Below, piece after piece: positions 10,394 to 20,409 of a stretch of 64,000 bases of DNA. Below the pieces are notes generated by a model, which saw only the letters and a list, made by a program, of their open reading frames with translations, was not told the DNA's origin and did no database searches. The stretch lies in NCBI RefSeq assembly GCF_030052815.1, contig NC_079507.1, forward strand, positions 18,932,141 through 18,996,140, written 5' to 3'. The translations under genes were made by a program, and so were the position numbers. Numbering within the stretch: position 1 is the stretch's first letter; every line of letters starts with the position of its first letter. Source of the DNA: Hevea brasiliensis (lineage: Eukaryota > Streptophyta > Magnoliopsida > Malpighiales > Euphorbiaceae).

Positions 10394-12403
10394 ATTGATT
10401 TTGTACCTGGAGCAGTTATTTCCAACCATCCAGCCTATAGAACTAACCCTGAAGAAACAAAAGAATTACAAAGGCAAGTTGAGAAATTGCTAGCTAAGGG
10501 TTATGTGAGAGAAAGTATGAGCCCTTGTGCTGTACCCGTCTTTTTAGTACCAAAGAAAGATGGCACATGGCACATATGTGTGGATTCTAGGGCGGTTAAC
10601 AAAATCACTGTAAAGTATCGCCACCCTATACCTAGATTGGATGATATGTTGGATGAACTTTGTGGTGCTTGTGTGTTTACCAAAATTGACTTGAAAAGCG
10701 TATATCATCAAATTCGCATGAAAGTAGGTGATGAATGGAAGACTGCATTTAAAATAAAGCATGGACTATATGAGTGGTTAGTGATGCCTTTTGGGCTAAC
10801 TAATGCTCCTAGAACTTTTATGAGATTGATGAATCATGTGTTGCATGCTTTTATTGGAAAATTTGTTGTTGTTTATTTTGATGATATATTGGTTTATAGT
10901 AGAGGCATGAATGAACATATGCATCATTTAAGAGCTGTATTCGATGTGTTAAGAAAGGAAAAATTATATGCTAAGTTGAAGAAATGTTCATTTTGCATGG
11001 AAAAGGTTGTGTTTTTAGGATTTGTCATTAGTGCTAACGGTGTTGAAGTCGATGATGAAAAAATTAGAGCTATTAGAGACTGGCCCATTCCAAAGTCTGC
11101 ATCTGAAGTACGTAGTTTCCATGGACTAGCTAGTTTCTATAGAAGATTTATTAAGAATTTCAGTACCATTGCAGCACCATTGAATGATCTTGTCAAAAAG
11201 AATGTTAATTTTATTTGGGAACAGAAACAAGATGATGCTTTTAACAAAATTAAAGAGATGTTATGTTCTGCTCCTGTGTTGGCTTTACCTGATTTTTCTA
11301 AGACTTTTGAGATTGAGTGTGACGCATCAGGTATAGGTATTAGAGCCGTTTTAATGCAGGATAAGAGACTAATAGCATACTTTAGTGAGAAGCTTAATGG
11401 AGCAGCTTTAAACTATTCTACATATGACAAGGAGTTGTATGCATTGGTACGTGCCTTGGAAACATGGCAACATTACCTTTGGCCAAAGCAATTTGTCATC
11501 CACACAGATCATAAGTCATTGAAGCATATCAAGGGGCAAAATAAGTTGAGTAGGCATTATGCAAAATGGGTTGAGTTCCTTGAGACCTTCCCATATGTGA
11601 TTCAATACAAACACGGGAAAGAAAATGTGGTGGCTGATGCCTTATCTCGAAGCTATAACCTTCTTGCCCTTCTTGATGCAAAGTTATTAAGATTCGAATA
11701 TGTGAAAGAATTATATGCTGAAGATGATGACTTTGCTAGAGTGTATGCAGCTTGTGAAAAGAATGCTTTTGAGAAGTTTTATAGGCATGATGGATATTTG
11801 TTTAGAGAAAATAAATTGTGTGTGCCTAAGAGTTCCATGCATGAATTACTTGTGAATGAGTCTCATGCTGGTGGATTAATGGGTCATTTTGGTGTTGCCA
11901 AAACTTTAGATGTGTTAAAGGAACATTTTTATTGGCCGAATATGAAAAAAGATGTTGAAAGAGTATGTGTTAGGTGCGTTGTGCGTGCTAAGGCTAAATC
12001 TAGAGTTTTGCCACAAGGTTTGTATATACCTTTACCTACCCCTAGTGATCCTTGGGTTCATTTGTCTATGGATTTTGTGTTAGGATTACCTAGGTCTAAA
12101 CAAGGCCATGATTCAATTTTTGTTGTTGTTGATAGGTTTTCAAATATGACACATTTTATTCCATGCCATAAAACTGATGATGCTACAAATGTTGCAAATT
12201 TATTCTTTAGAGATATTGTTAGGTTGCATGGCATACCTAAGAATTTAGTTAGTGATAGGGATGTTAATTTCCTTAGTCACTTTTGGAAGGTTTTGTGGGG
12301 AAAATTGGGCACCAAGTTGTTATTTTCCACCACTTGTCACCCACAAACCGATGGTCAAACTAAAGTAGTAAATAGGACACTAACTACTCTTTTGTGTGGT
12401 TAA
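10394..12403 (+). CDS. E2 reverse transcriptase, RNase H and integrase (ORF fragment)
   Basis: This is the same frame as the protease ORF, open from just after the TAG. Reverse transcriptase: [28 protein letters not shown], the catalytic YFDDILVYS near 10877, and LGFVIS. RNase H keeps DAS (near 11321), the KEL glutamate, TDHKSL and VVADALSR. Integrase: an HHCC-type zinc region (H near 11864 and 11884, CVRCVV near 11970), then DFVLGL and SDRDVNF. The expected third acidic residue in the TDGQT-VVNRT motif is lysine here (near 12360), so the DDE triad is broken. The frame ends after TLTTLLCG through a small deletion near 12395; integrase continues in the next frame. It would convert RNA to DNA and integrate it, but this copy is dead. 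Confidence 0.9.
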   Translation: MDFVPGAVISNHPAYRTNPEETKELQRQVEKLLAKGYVRESMSPCAVPVFLVPKKDGTWHICVDSRAVNKITVKYRHPIPRLDDMLDELCGACVFTKIDLKSVYHQIRMKVGDEWKTAFKIKHGLYEWLVMPFGLTNAPRTFMRLMNHVLHAFIGKFVVVYFDDILVYSRGMNEHMHHLRAVFDVLRKEKLYAKLKKCSFCMEKVVFLGFVISANGVEVDDEKIRAIRDWPIPKSASEVRSFHGLASFYRRFIKNFSTIAAPLNDLVKKNVNFIWEQKQDDAFNKIKEMLCSAPVLALPDFSKTFEIECDASGIGIRAVLMQDKRLIAYFSEKLNGAALNYSTYDKELYALVRALETWQHYLWPKQFVIHTDHKSLKHIKGQNKLSRHYAKWVEFLETFPYVIQYKHGKENVVADALSRSYNLLALLDAKLLRFEYVKELYAEDDDFARVYAACEKNAFEKFYRHDGYLFRENKLCVPKSSMHELLVNESHAGGLMGHFGVAKTLDVLKEHFYWPNMKKDVERVCVRCVVRAKAKSRVLPQGLYIPLPTPSDPWVHLSMDFVLGLPRSKQGHDSIFVVVDRFSNMTHFIPCHKTDDATNVANLFFRDIVRLHGIPKNLVSDRDVNFLSHFWKVLWGKLGTKLLFSTTCHPQTDGQTKVVNRTLTTLLCG

Positions 12404-13148
12404 GCAAAATTTAAGGTCATGGGAAGATTGCATTCCACTTGTTGAATTTGCATATAATAGAAATGTGCATTCTTCTACTGGCTATTCTCCATTTGAAATT
12501 GTGTATGGTTTCAATCCTTCAACTCCTTTGGATCTTTTACCTTTGCTTGTGAACGAGCTTGCTTGTTTAGATGGAAAAAGAAAAGCAGAATTGGTGAAAA
12601 AAATCCATGTACAAGCCAAGCTTCAAATTGAAAAGAAAAATGAAAAATATGCTAGTCAAGCCAACAATGGAAGGACGAAAGTTACATTTCAACCTGGAGA
12701 TTGGTTATGGGTTCACTTGTGCAAAGAAAGGTTTCCCTCTCGAAGGAAATCAAAATTACAATCAAGATGTGATGGACCTTTCCAAGTGCTGACCAAAATT
12801 AATGATAATGCTTACAAAATAAACCTGCCCGGTGAGTATAATGTCAGTGCCAACGTTAATGTTGCTGATTTATCTCCTTGTGTTGATGCAGGAACAGATT
12901 CGAGGACGAATCCTTTTGAAACGAAGGGGAATGATGAGAATCAAGCTACATCCACGCCAAAGGAATTCATCCAAGGTCCAATTACTAGAGCTAGAGCTAA
13001 ATCACTTCAGAATTTAATTTGTGAAATCTTAAGGAGCAAGGATTATAAACTGGAATGGCATGAAGAAAATTATAAAGGATTAAATTTGGTGAAAATTAAG
13101 CTTGGAAGTGACCAGGTGTCATGTGGAGCATTAGGTTACATGGAATAA
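12396..13148 (+). CDS. E2 integrase C-terminal part, reading into the 3' LTR (ORF fragment)
   Basis: This frame continues the integrase after a frameshift: [21 protein letters not shown], then [18 protein letters not shown], the [14 protein letters not shown] linker, a GPFQVL...[11 protein letters not shown]3-like fold and NVADLSPC. It crosses the polypurine tract, enters the LTR at 12932, and continues [12 protein letters not shown] to a TAA at 13146-13148. About 72 C-terminal codons therefore lie in the LTR. I do not see the aromatic cage of a classical chromodomain. A CR-motif-like tail, as in CRM elements, is possible but unproven. Confidence 0.85.
   Translation: MVKQNLRSWEDCIPLVEFAYNRNVHSSTGYSPFEIVYGFNPSTPLDLLPLLVNELACLDGKRKAELVKKIHVQAKLQIEKKNEKYASQANNGRTKVTFQPGDWLWVHLCKERFPSRRKSKLQSRCDGPFQVLTKINDNAYKINLPGEYNVSANVNVADLSPCVDAGTDSRTNPFETKGNDENQATSTPKEFIQGPITRARAKSLQNLICEILRSKDYKLEWHEENYKGLNLVKIKLGSDQVSCGALGYME
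12918..12931 (+). other. E2 polypurine tract
   Basis: GAAACGAAGGGGAA, all purine except one C, lies directly before the 3' LTR start TGATGAG; it would prime plus-strand synthesis. It is also translated within the pol frame. Confidence 0.85.
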
Positions 13149-13753
13149 CCTATGGACATGCATGAACCAGATCCAACCCATGAACATGCATCTGCTGGCA
13201 CCTTTTTAAAAGAATATTCCTTGCTGTTACAACCACCTCTCTTTTGGACTTAAATGCCCTTATTTGCTGTTGTATTAAATTTACTTTTTGTTAGGAGTTT
13301 TTAGTCTTTTGATAGATTAATTTTTGTTTGGACTTAAAGCTCCTTGCAACTGTTATTAAAGTAGGGATATTTTTGTCTTTAGCTTTGGAGCCAAGAGACT
13401 ATAAATACAAGTGTAATGAGAGAGTGGAGGACACACTTTGAATATTAATGAAAGATTGTTTCTGTTCCTTTAGTGAGTAAATTGGCTATTGCCTTTGTTC
13501 TTGTGAAGCTCATTAACTTGCTGAGATTTTTATCTTGCAGGGTTTAATATGCATAATATTCTTGGTTTATTCATTCTCCATATGACTTAGGTCAAAAATC
13601 CCATTTCTGATATTTTCTTTGAATTACACAACAATCTGATTGTGCTGGTTCAAAGAATCAAATTCATACATCTTGATTTGGTGCTTTCCATATTGTTCCT
13701 TTAATTCTTGAATGTGGGTTTTCAAGTTACCAATTACTTGAAGGTTCGCATCC
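12932..13753 (+). repeat. E2 3' LTR (822 bp)
   Basis: It has the same length as the 5' LTR with scattered substitutions, contains the end of the pol ORF, and has a TATA box at 13400-13407. The last bases read GCATCC where the 5' copy has ACATCA, so the terminal CA is mutated. The repeated TCGGG follows. Confidence 0.92.
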
Positions 13754-13758
13754 TCGGG

Positions 13759-14289
13759 TGAATTGTTATATCTGCACACAAAGTCCAGAGTCACCTCACA
13801 TTTGCAGTGTATTGGTAGGACATTAGGCTACTTTTGGTATTTTGTATTTTGTAAACTTTTGTAATTAGACCTTTATTTTGCCATATATATTATAAACTCA
13901 TGTAATTATGTTTTGATGTAATTATCTATAAACCATGTTCAGTAATAAATTTGAGTATTTCTTATTGAGTTGAGTATGATATGAAATGAATTGAATTTTG
14001 AAATATTGAAGTCATTTGAGAAATTGTGAAAATATGTTGGTGGTTGACTGAGATTGATAATATGATTATATTGGAAGTGTTTTTAATAGATTCAGAAGAA
14101 CTGTTTTTCCAATTTACAGCCGGCACTCTGCTGAATTTTCTATAAAATTTATGAAAAATTCATATTAATAAAAATTGTAAATAAATAAATTAAAAAGGGT
14201 AAATGGTAATGGAAATATTATTTGGTGCTCCGGCACACTGTGTGGCATATCTTGCTCAGCTACACTGTAGACGGGTAAGGGGTGTCACA
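13759..14289 (+). repeat. Tekay-like gypsy LTR, right fragment (plus orientation)
   Basis: This continues the LTR interrupted at 6228: the CAGAGTCACCTCACATTTGC block, TAGGACATTAGGC, the AGAAGAACTG...CAATTTACAGCCGGCAC block, and the standard terminus CTGTAGACGGGTAAGGGG followed by GTCACA at 14289. What follows is Copia LTR sequence, not a primer site, so this is a 3' or solo LTR. Confidence 0.82.
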
Positions 14290-14477
14290 TAATCTGTTAA
14301 TTCTAAAATCTTAAATGGAAAATTTAGATCCAAAATATATTAAAAGAGTTTTAATATGCTGTTTATCATTGAAATCAAATAGATAAAAATGAATCTTGCA
14401 TGATGCATGTGACCCTAGAAGAAAAATTTTTGAATTCAATGATCTAAACTTATGTTTTTCATGCTTCCGCTCCTTCA
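14290..14477 (+). repeat. Copia-family LTR, 3' end fragment
   Basis: It is colinear with the last 190 bases of the Copia-A and Copia-B LTRs (compare 20205-20395): AATCTGTTAATTC, TTAAAAGAGTTTTAATATG, TGCATGATGCATGTGACCCTAG, ending CGCTCCTTCA. No primer site follows, so it is from a 3' or solo LTR. The rest of it was displaced leftward, out of the window, by the gypsy LTR inserted in it. Confidence 0.8.
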
Positions 14478-15834
14478 TGGTGCACCATGGAGAGGCATCA
14501 GTTTAACCACTTGGGACCAAGGTTTAGCTACCCATTCGTACACTATTTCACACTCCACATGCTCCAAATGTATGTTTTAATATGCCCCAAAGTTGTCCCA
14601 TTCCCACCCAATTGTTAAAGAAGAGTTTGTCCACCTACATGCCAAATAAGGAAAAAGTATCACTCTATTTTTGGGATACACTAGCTGCCCAACCTAGCTC
14701 CTATTTTGTACACTTTTCAAGGGTGAATTATGTCAATCAAGGCCTTTTGCATCTGCTTATATTTGATTGTACCCATACTATTTATGTTTAAACTTATTTT
14801 TCATTTTTTGCTTAAGTGTAATATCCAAGTATGGGATGACACATTGGTCATTAACATGTCGCCATTTGGATTGTTTTCATTAAAAGGAGATTCTCCTTCA
14901 TTTTGCAAGAGATTTGAAGTTCATAATATAATTTTCTCTCATTGGAGAGTTTTGAAAATATTTTTGCAATATTAATTCTTTATAGAACTTAATCCAACTC
15001 TTAAAAAATTTAGCCTAGTTTGTTAAGTTTCATTGCATGTTCAAGGTTGTTCTTCCATTATTGGAATTTAGGTCTCGTTCTTGGCTATTCCCTTTGCTTG
15101 CTTTCGATTCTTCTTGGCCTCCATTGAAGGGTTAACAGTGCTTAGGTTTGGTTTCTTGTTTTAGAAATGGTTGGGACAAACTTGCTCTTAGTGTGTCTCG
15201 ATCTATCATAGAGGAATCAGAACATTTGTTATCAGAGCTTTAGTGCTCTCTAAAATAGGTCTATTGTGTCTCTTTTAGTGTGTTTCTTGTGTTAAAATTT
15301 TTGTTCTACTTGCTTTTTCTTTTGGCTTGAAGATACTTTTTCAAAGCTTGTGTTTTTCCTTGTGATATTATTGAATCTGTTTTGTATTGCTTTTATGCTT
15401 CCATCTTGCAATTTCCTTTTTCAAACGTGTGTTTTACCTCTAGAAAACCTAGTTTTGTGAAGTGTTATGGTTGTTGTATAGTTCTTTCTTTCACATCTTG
15501 TTGTTACAAGTTAAAAATTCTATTTTGGTACAAGTTATTATTCTTATGAAAGGAGTTTATGTTTAATGTTGAAATGGAAAAAAAAAATGAGAACATATTC
15601 AGAAGCAAAAGAAAAAGAATCAAAAAGGAAAGAAAAATAAATAAAAGAAGTAAAAGAAATTGCTTGAACATTATTGAGTTGAAACTTGTTATTTTAGGGG
15701 CTGTACTAAAACACCTAGTACCAAACCTGCTCAAAAAATTCTCAAATTTTAGAGGAACATTTTGCATACCATATTGCCTAGAGATCAAATTTGGTGCCCA
15801 AATTCTATCATTTGCTTGAATTGAATAGTGGGAA
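14478..15834 (+). other. E3 LTR remnant and leader
   Basis: No protein-like ORF. TGGTGCACCATGG follows the Copia fragment. The primer-site relic at 15227-15238 suggests that sequence before about 15224 is 5' LTR, whose left end was lost to nested insertions, and that the rest is leader. The latter part is T-rich with an A-rich run near 15575-15660. Confidence 0.5.
15227..15238 (+). other. E3 primer binding site relic
   Basis: TGTTATCAGAGC differs at one base from the tRNA-iMet site TGGTATCAGAGC and lies about 600 bases before gag, a layout like E2. Confidence 0.55.
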
Positions 15835-17843
15835 TAGAGGAGTTAGAAGGGTGAATGTGAATGGAAGTCATAGGCCGAATGTGGCTGGATCCAGTAGGGG
15901 TCCTAGGGCAGTACCTACACCACCTATGGATGATTGGGATGATAATTATGAGGAATACTAAGAGTTTGATTATGAGGAGCAATCCTATGCCTATGATGAA
16001 ACATATTAGCCAAGGGATATGAGAAGTAGAGGAGGTAGAGGAGTTAGAGGAGTTAAGAGAAGTATGGTGGAGGATGCAAAAAGGATAGCCAGGATAGATA
16101 ACAAAGTTAGTGGCATGAAAATGAAAATTCCTCCATTTCAAGGGAAGGTGGATCAAGATTCTTACTTGGAATGGGAGAGAAGAGTATAGCTAGTATTTGA
16201 TTGCCATAATTATAATGAGGAGAAAAAAGTGAAGTTAGTTGTTATGGAATTCACAAATTATGCCATTGCTTAGTGGGATCAATTAATAGCTAAGAGGAGA
16301 AGAAATGGCATGAGAGGAGTAGAAACTTGGGAGAAAATGAAACAAGTAATGAGGGACAGATTTATAACTCAACACTACTATAGGAAATTACATCAAAGAT
16401 TGCAAGGGTTGCTGCAAGGAAATAGGAGTGTGGAAGAGTACTTTAAAGAGATAGAAATGGCTATGTTGAGAGCCAATATTGAGGAGGATAGGGAAGCCAC
16501 TATGGCTTGGTTCTTGAAGGGATTGAATGTGGATGTTGCTAACATAGTAGAGTTGCAACACTATGTTGAGTTGGATGACATGCTAAACATGGCTATAAAT
16601 ATTGAGAAACAATTAAAGAAGAAAAAACCAAAATTTGATGTGGAGATGAATGCGGCAACCACTTCCCCATGGACGCTGAATTGGAGTAAGGGAGTTACTA
16701 AAGATGAGAAGGTGGTTTCTAAGGAAAAGAAAGTGGAAGCTAAGGTGAGTGAGAAGCCACAAGTAGTTGACAAGGGTAAGGGGCCTAGCACTTCTAATGG
16801 GAGAATTAGAGACATTAAGTGCTTTAGGTGTTTAGGAAATGGCCATTATGCATCATAATGCCCTAACAAAAGGGTCATGATAGTGAGGCCAAATGGGGAC
16901 ATTGAGTGCAAAGATGATGATGTAGATGTAGAAGATGATAATGTGAGTGAGAGTATGCCACACTTAGAGGTGGATAGTGATGTAGATCATGCCGTGAGTG
17001 GCAATGTGCTTGTGGTGAGGCATGCTTTGAATGCACAAGTGAAAGAGAATGGAGGTGATGATCTCCAAAGAGAGAACATCTTTTCATACTAGGTGCTTGT
17101 AAATGAGACAGCATGTCGTGTGATCATAGATAGTGGGAGTTGTGTGAATGTGGCAAGCACTTTAGTTGTGGCGAAGCTTGGATTGCCTACTACAAGGCAC
17201 CCTAGGCCATAGAAACTTCAATGGGTACATGAGTGTGGTGAAATCAAGGTGAATCTATAAGTTCTAATTTCTTTCTCTATTGGCAAATACAAGGATGATG
17301 TACTTTGTAATGTTGTACCTATACACGTGAGTCATATTTTACTTGGAAGGCTATGATAATACGATAGGAAGGTGGTATATGATGGTTTCAAGAATAAGTA
17401 CTCCTTTGAGCATGAAGGCCGAAAGGTGACACTTGCACCTTTGACACCAATGCAAGCTTTTGAAGACTAAATAAGGATCAAACAGTCCAAAGATGAGAGA
17501 ATTCAAAGTGAAGCCGAGCAAAAAGAGAGATATAAAAAAGAAAGAGAGAAGGAGAGCAAAGAAAGAGAGATATAAAAAAGAAAGAGAGAAGGAGAGCAAA
17601 GAAAGAGAGGAAAAAAGTAAGAGGGAAGAATGAGAGGGAAAAGGAGAGGAGAGAAAACTAAAAAGGAGTGAAAGCAAAAGGAGAGGGCTTGGGGCAAAAA
17701 AAGAGTTGTGAGAAGAGTGGAGAGAAGAAAATCAATTTGTTAGCAAGAGAAAAAGATGTGAGGCATGCTTATTTCTCTAATAGGCCGATTCTTATGCTAG
17801 TGTGTCACAGAGCTTTCATTAATTTGTCTAACATTGGCCCTCC
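15834..17843 (+). pseudogene. E3 gag-protease relic
   Basis: Parallels E2 gag: a Gly/Arg/Asp-rich N-terminus, then IPPFQGKVDQDSYLEWERRV and FDCHNYNEEKK. The longest open part (16310-16858) carries the gag domain (TWEKMKQVMRDRFITQHYYRKLHQRLQ, then NRSVEEYFKEIEMAMLRANIE) and a knuckle whose last cysteine follows a stop. The protease relic IIDSGSCVNVAST is near 17125 and LLGRL near 17340. Multiple nonsense codons (for example near 16187, 16272, 16858 and 17092) and at least one frameshift kill it. The part after 17470 is a K/E/R linker with a 40-bp repeat. Confidence 0.82.
17531..17620 (+). repeat. 40-bp tandem duplication in E3 linker
   Basis: TATAAAAAAG AAAGAGAGAA starts at 17531 and again at 17571, exactly 40 bp apart, with a third partial unit ending in GAGAGG. 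It encodes a KERE-type charged repeat in the protease-RT linker. Confidence 0.7.
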
Positions 17844-18281
17844 TATAACACCCCCTTACTCGGTCTACAGTATAGCCGAGTGAAAAAATGTCACATCCTG
17901 TGCCAAAGCACCTAATCTTATCTTATTTTTAATTTGATTAATTTTTATTCCATCATAATTGAAATCAAAGAAATTTAAAAAGGAAAAACTAAGAGTTTCC
18001 CTGTATTATTAATATTTTATCTGTTAAAGCATAGACTTATTTAAAGATTATCATATTGGATAATAAAAAATTTATCACAATTTAAAATTTAAATTCATAT
18101 TTTCATATCTGTCCACATAACCATATCCATACATGAATTTCCTTCATTTCATTTATTTACAAAAATGTACATGATTATTATACAACTCAAAATTATAATT
18201 ACAAGCTTTATATTTAATTACAAAACTAATGTATAGACATTTTTGTGGGCCAATGATATATATATACCAAAATGAAATATG
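17844..18281 (-). repeat. Gypsy LTR end, minus orientation, interrupted by Copia-A
   Basis: On the minus strand it ends CTCGGCTATACTGTAGACCG then AGTAAGGGGG and GTTATA, a mutated form of the LTR terminus seen at 14270-14289 and 27710-27736. No primer site lies beyond it, so it is a 3' or solo LTR. Its other part should follow the right end of Copia-A, outside the window. Otherwise only AT-rich sequence. Confidence 0.65.
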
Positions 18282-20395
18282 TGTTAGTAGTATGCCCTAG
18301 AGCATATCATTTAGTATGTATCTTGTACATGTTTTATTAATAAAAAGGCATTTTCATTTTTCCGTTTACATAACATATTTATGTGTAATAGAAAAGGTCT
18401 TTTGATATTTTGTTAGAAATTCTATTCTTAAGTTATTAAGAATATGAGTGACAGTATTTCTAGCACAAAGTATCATAAATTGGTTCACAATCGAGGATAC
18501 TTCACAATAAGGACATGACTTATCTAGAAAGATTATAATCATGTCTGTTCCCAAGTTATTTATATGAGATATAAATAAGATGGAATGGTGAGTCTCGTGT
18601 CACATAACAAACATGATAGGCACTTATACATGATAAGTAGGCCAAACCAGTGACACTTATGATAAGCACGTGGAGTTTACTCTTGTCAATGCATTGTCAT
18701 AAATCATATCAGTGCATATAATCTTTAGACCTGAGATAACACAGATATCTTGTATATAGGTGGTTTGAGTTTGATATTGCTTTCATACTTATACTGTGTA
18801 TGGGTATATGGGCATGTGTTGTCTCCTACTAGTTATATTTGGAGGTAGGTGTTGATCAAGATGGAATCTGTTACCCTAAGTAAATAGGGATAAAATCCAA
18901 TGTTCATTTAATTATTCTTGATGTTTCAAGTTCTTGGCCAAGATAAACAAATTTAATCAGAAAAGAGTTTCTAATGAGAAAATCTTTTTAATCAACAATT
19001 AGAATTAAAAGATAACATAATATTCATAGGAAATGGTGTTTAACAAAAACCATGACTCCAGCTCGAATTGGGATTTTATAACAGAGAGATTCTAGTGCAT
19101 GGTAACATATGATTAAAGGTTCATTTAAGGAATTCCTTATTACTAATTGGGTGGCCATGGCATGCTATACTAGGTGTTAACCATGGTCTATGAGATACAT
19201 AAAATGATTTAGAGAAATCATTTATGGTAAGAAAGAGTTCTGATGATATTAAGAGTTAATATCATATCTCATTGCCAATTAGTGATGAGCCTAGTGAGTC
19301 ACACACATACATAAGTAATCACTAAGTTAAATGTGATTTAATTAATTAGTTAAAGAGTTTAATTGATTATTTAAATAGGTTTGGTTTTTCAATTAAATTG
19401 CAAAGTCCCTAGCATGGCTTGAAACCAAATCTAAGTTATTAAATGTAAAGTATAAGTTAAATTTATATTTAAAGTATTTAAATATGAATTTAATTATGAT
19501 AAATTTATTAATAAAGATTAATTAATTAATTTATATTTGATATAAATTGATTAGAAGAGGAGAAATAATTATTTTGGGTTGAGAACTCAAAATTATAACA
19601 CAAGGGTAATTTGGTCATTTCACAGGGTGACATGTGGCAACATGAGATGGTGACACATGGCATCATGGTTTGTTATTTATCTTCCTATCATGCATGATGA
19701 TCAAAGTTAAGATTAAACCTAGCTTTGACACTTGGCTTAATGTGATTAGGTCAATTAAAATTAAGATGCAATCAAAAGATGACATGTGGCAAGGGTTTTA
19801 AGTGATGACCTAATTATATAATGTGATGCTATAAAAGAATAATATACATTATGATTTTTTCTCAAAGGTGCCACCACCCATGAAGCTCCTCTCCTCTCCT
19901 CTCTTCTTCTTCTTCTCTCATCAATTCAAAGAGAATTGCCCATATTCTCTAGAATTAAAATTGCTAGAAATTGTTTCTAGTGCCCTATATACATCTACAA
20001 CATCTCTAAAGGTAAATCCCTAATTCCTAATTAGTTGGCAAGGCTTGAGAAGCTATTCAAGGGGCTGCCATTGGTGATCTTGGTGTGGACAAACTAGAGG
20101 GACAACATTTAGGGTCCTAGGTGCTTCCCAAAGGTACCAAACATATCTACAGTGCATCAAAAGTTTAGTGCACATGTTCTTATTTTAATGTAGGATTCTA
20201 ATGAATTAATCTGTTAATTCAAAAATCTTAAATGGCAAATATAGATCCCAATACATATTAAAAGGGTTTTAATATGCAATTGAACATTGAAATCAATTAG
20301 GTATATAATGAATCTTGCATGATGCATGAGACCCTAGAAGAAAATTTTTGAATTCAATGTTTTTATCTAATAATTTTCATGCTTCCGCTCCTTCA
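18282..20395 (+). repeat. Copia-A 5' LTR (2114 bp)
   Basis: It starts TGTTAGTAGTATGCCC and ends CCGCTCCTTCA. Copies occur at 28157, 35577, 57566 and 59343. A likely TATA box (TATAAAAG) is at 19830-19837, followed by a CT-rich block near 19885-19920 that may be the transcript start region. No coding sequence on the plus strand. Confidence 0.93.
19830..19837 (+). promoter_or_regulatory. Copia-A LTR TATA-like box
   Basis: TATAAAAG lies about 30 bases before a CT-rich block, typical of an LTR promoter. Copia-D has TATATAAG at the matching place. Confidence 0.5.
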
Positions 20396-20397
20396 AT

Positions 20398-20409
20398 TGG
20401 TATCAGAGC
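20398..20409 (+). other. Copia-A primer binding site (tRNA-iMet)
   Basis: Perfect TGGTATCAGAGC two bases after the LTR end. Confidence 0.92.

Larger units (their letters stand above)
6229..13753 (+). mobile_element. E2: nearly complete Ty3/gypsy retrotransposon (possible CRM lineage)
   Basis: The element has two 822-bp LTRs (6229-7050 and 12932-13753), a tRNA-iMet primer site, a 1.4-kb leader, gag, protease, reverse transcriptase, RNase H, integrase and a polypurine tract. It is flanked by an imperfect 5-bp target-site duplication, CCGGG (6224-6228) and TCGGG (13754-13758). The flanking LTR resumes on the right exactly as expected from the related LTR of E1. The pol frame runs through the polypurine tract about 70 codons into the 3' LTR and the LTR begins TGATGA, both of which I associate with CRM-type elements. 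That lineage call is tentative; I see no classical chromodomain. Confidence 0.9.
14478..17843 (+). mobile_element. E3: degenerate Ty3/gypsy retrotransposon, 5' half
   Basis: An old plus-strand element related to E2 by its gag and protease. Visible parts are LTR/leader-like sequence, a primer-site relic, gag, a protease relic and a charged linker; it is cut at 17843 by another gypsy LTR. Reverse transcriptase and the 3' end are not in the window. It has many more stops than E2, so it is older. Confidence 0.75.

Noticed and set aside
13149..13753. Possible extra gene downstream of E2 pol
   Set aside because: This is LTR sequence, repeated at 6447-7050 with no ORF.
17351..17697. Leucine/serine/phenylalanine-rich minus-strand ORFs that look like membrane proteins
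   Set aside because: They are the complement of the purine-rich K/E/R linker of E3 on the plus strand; low-complexity artefacts.
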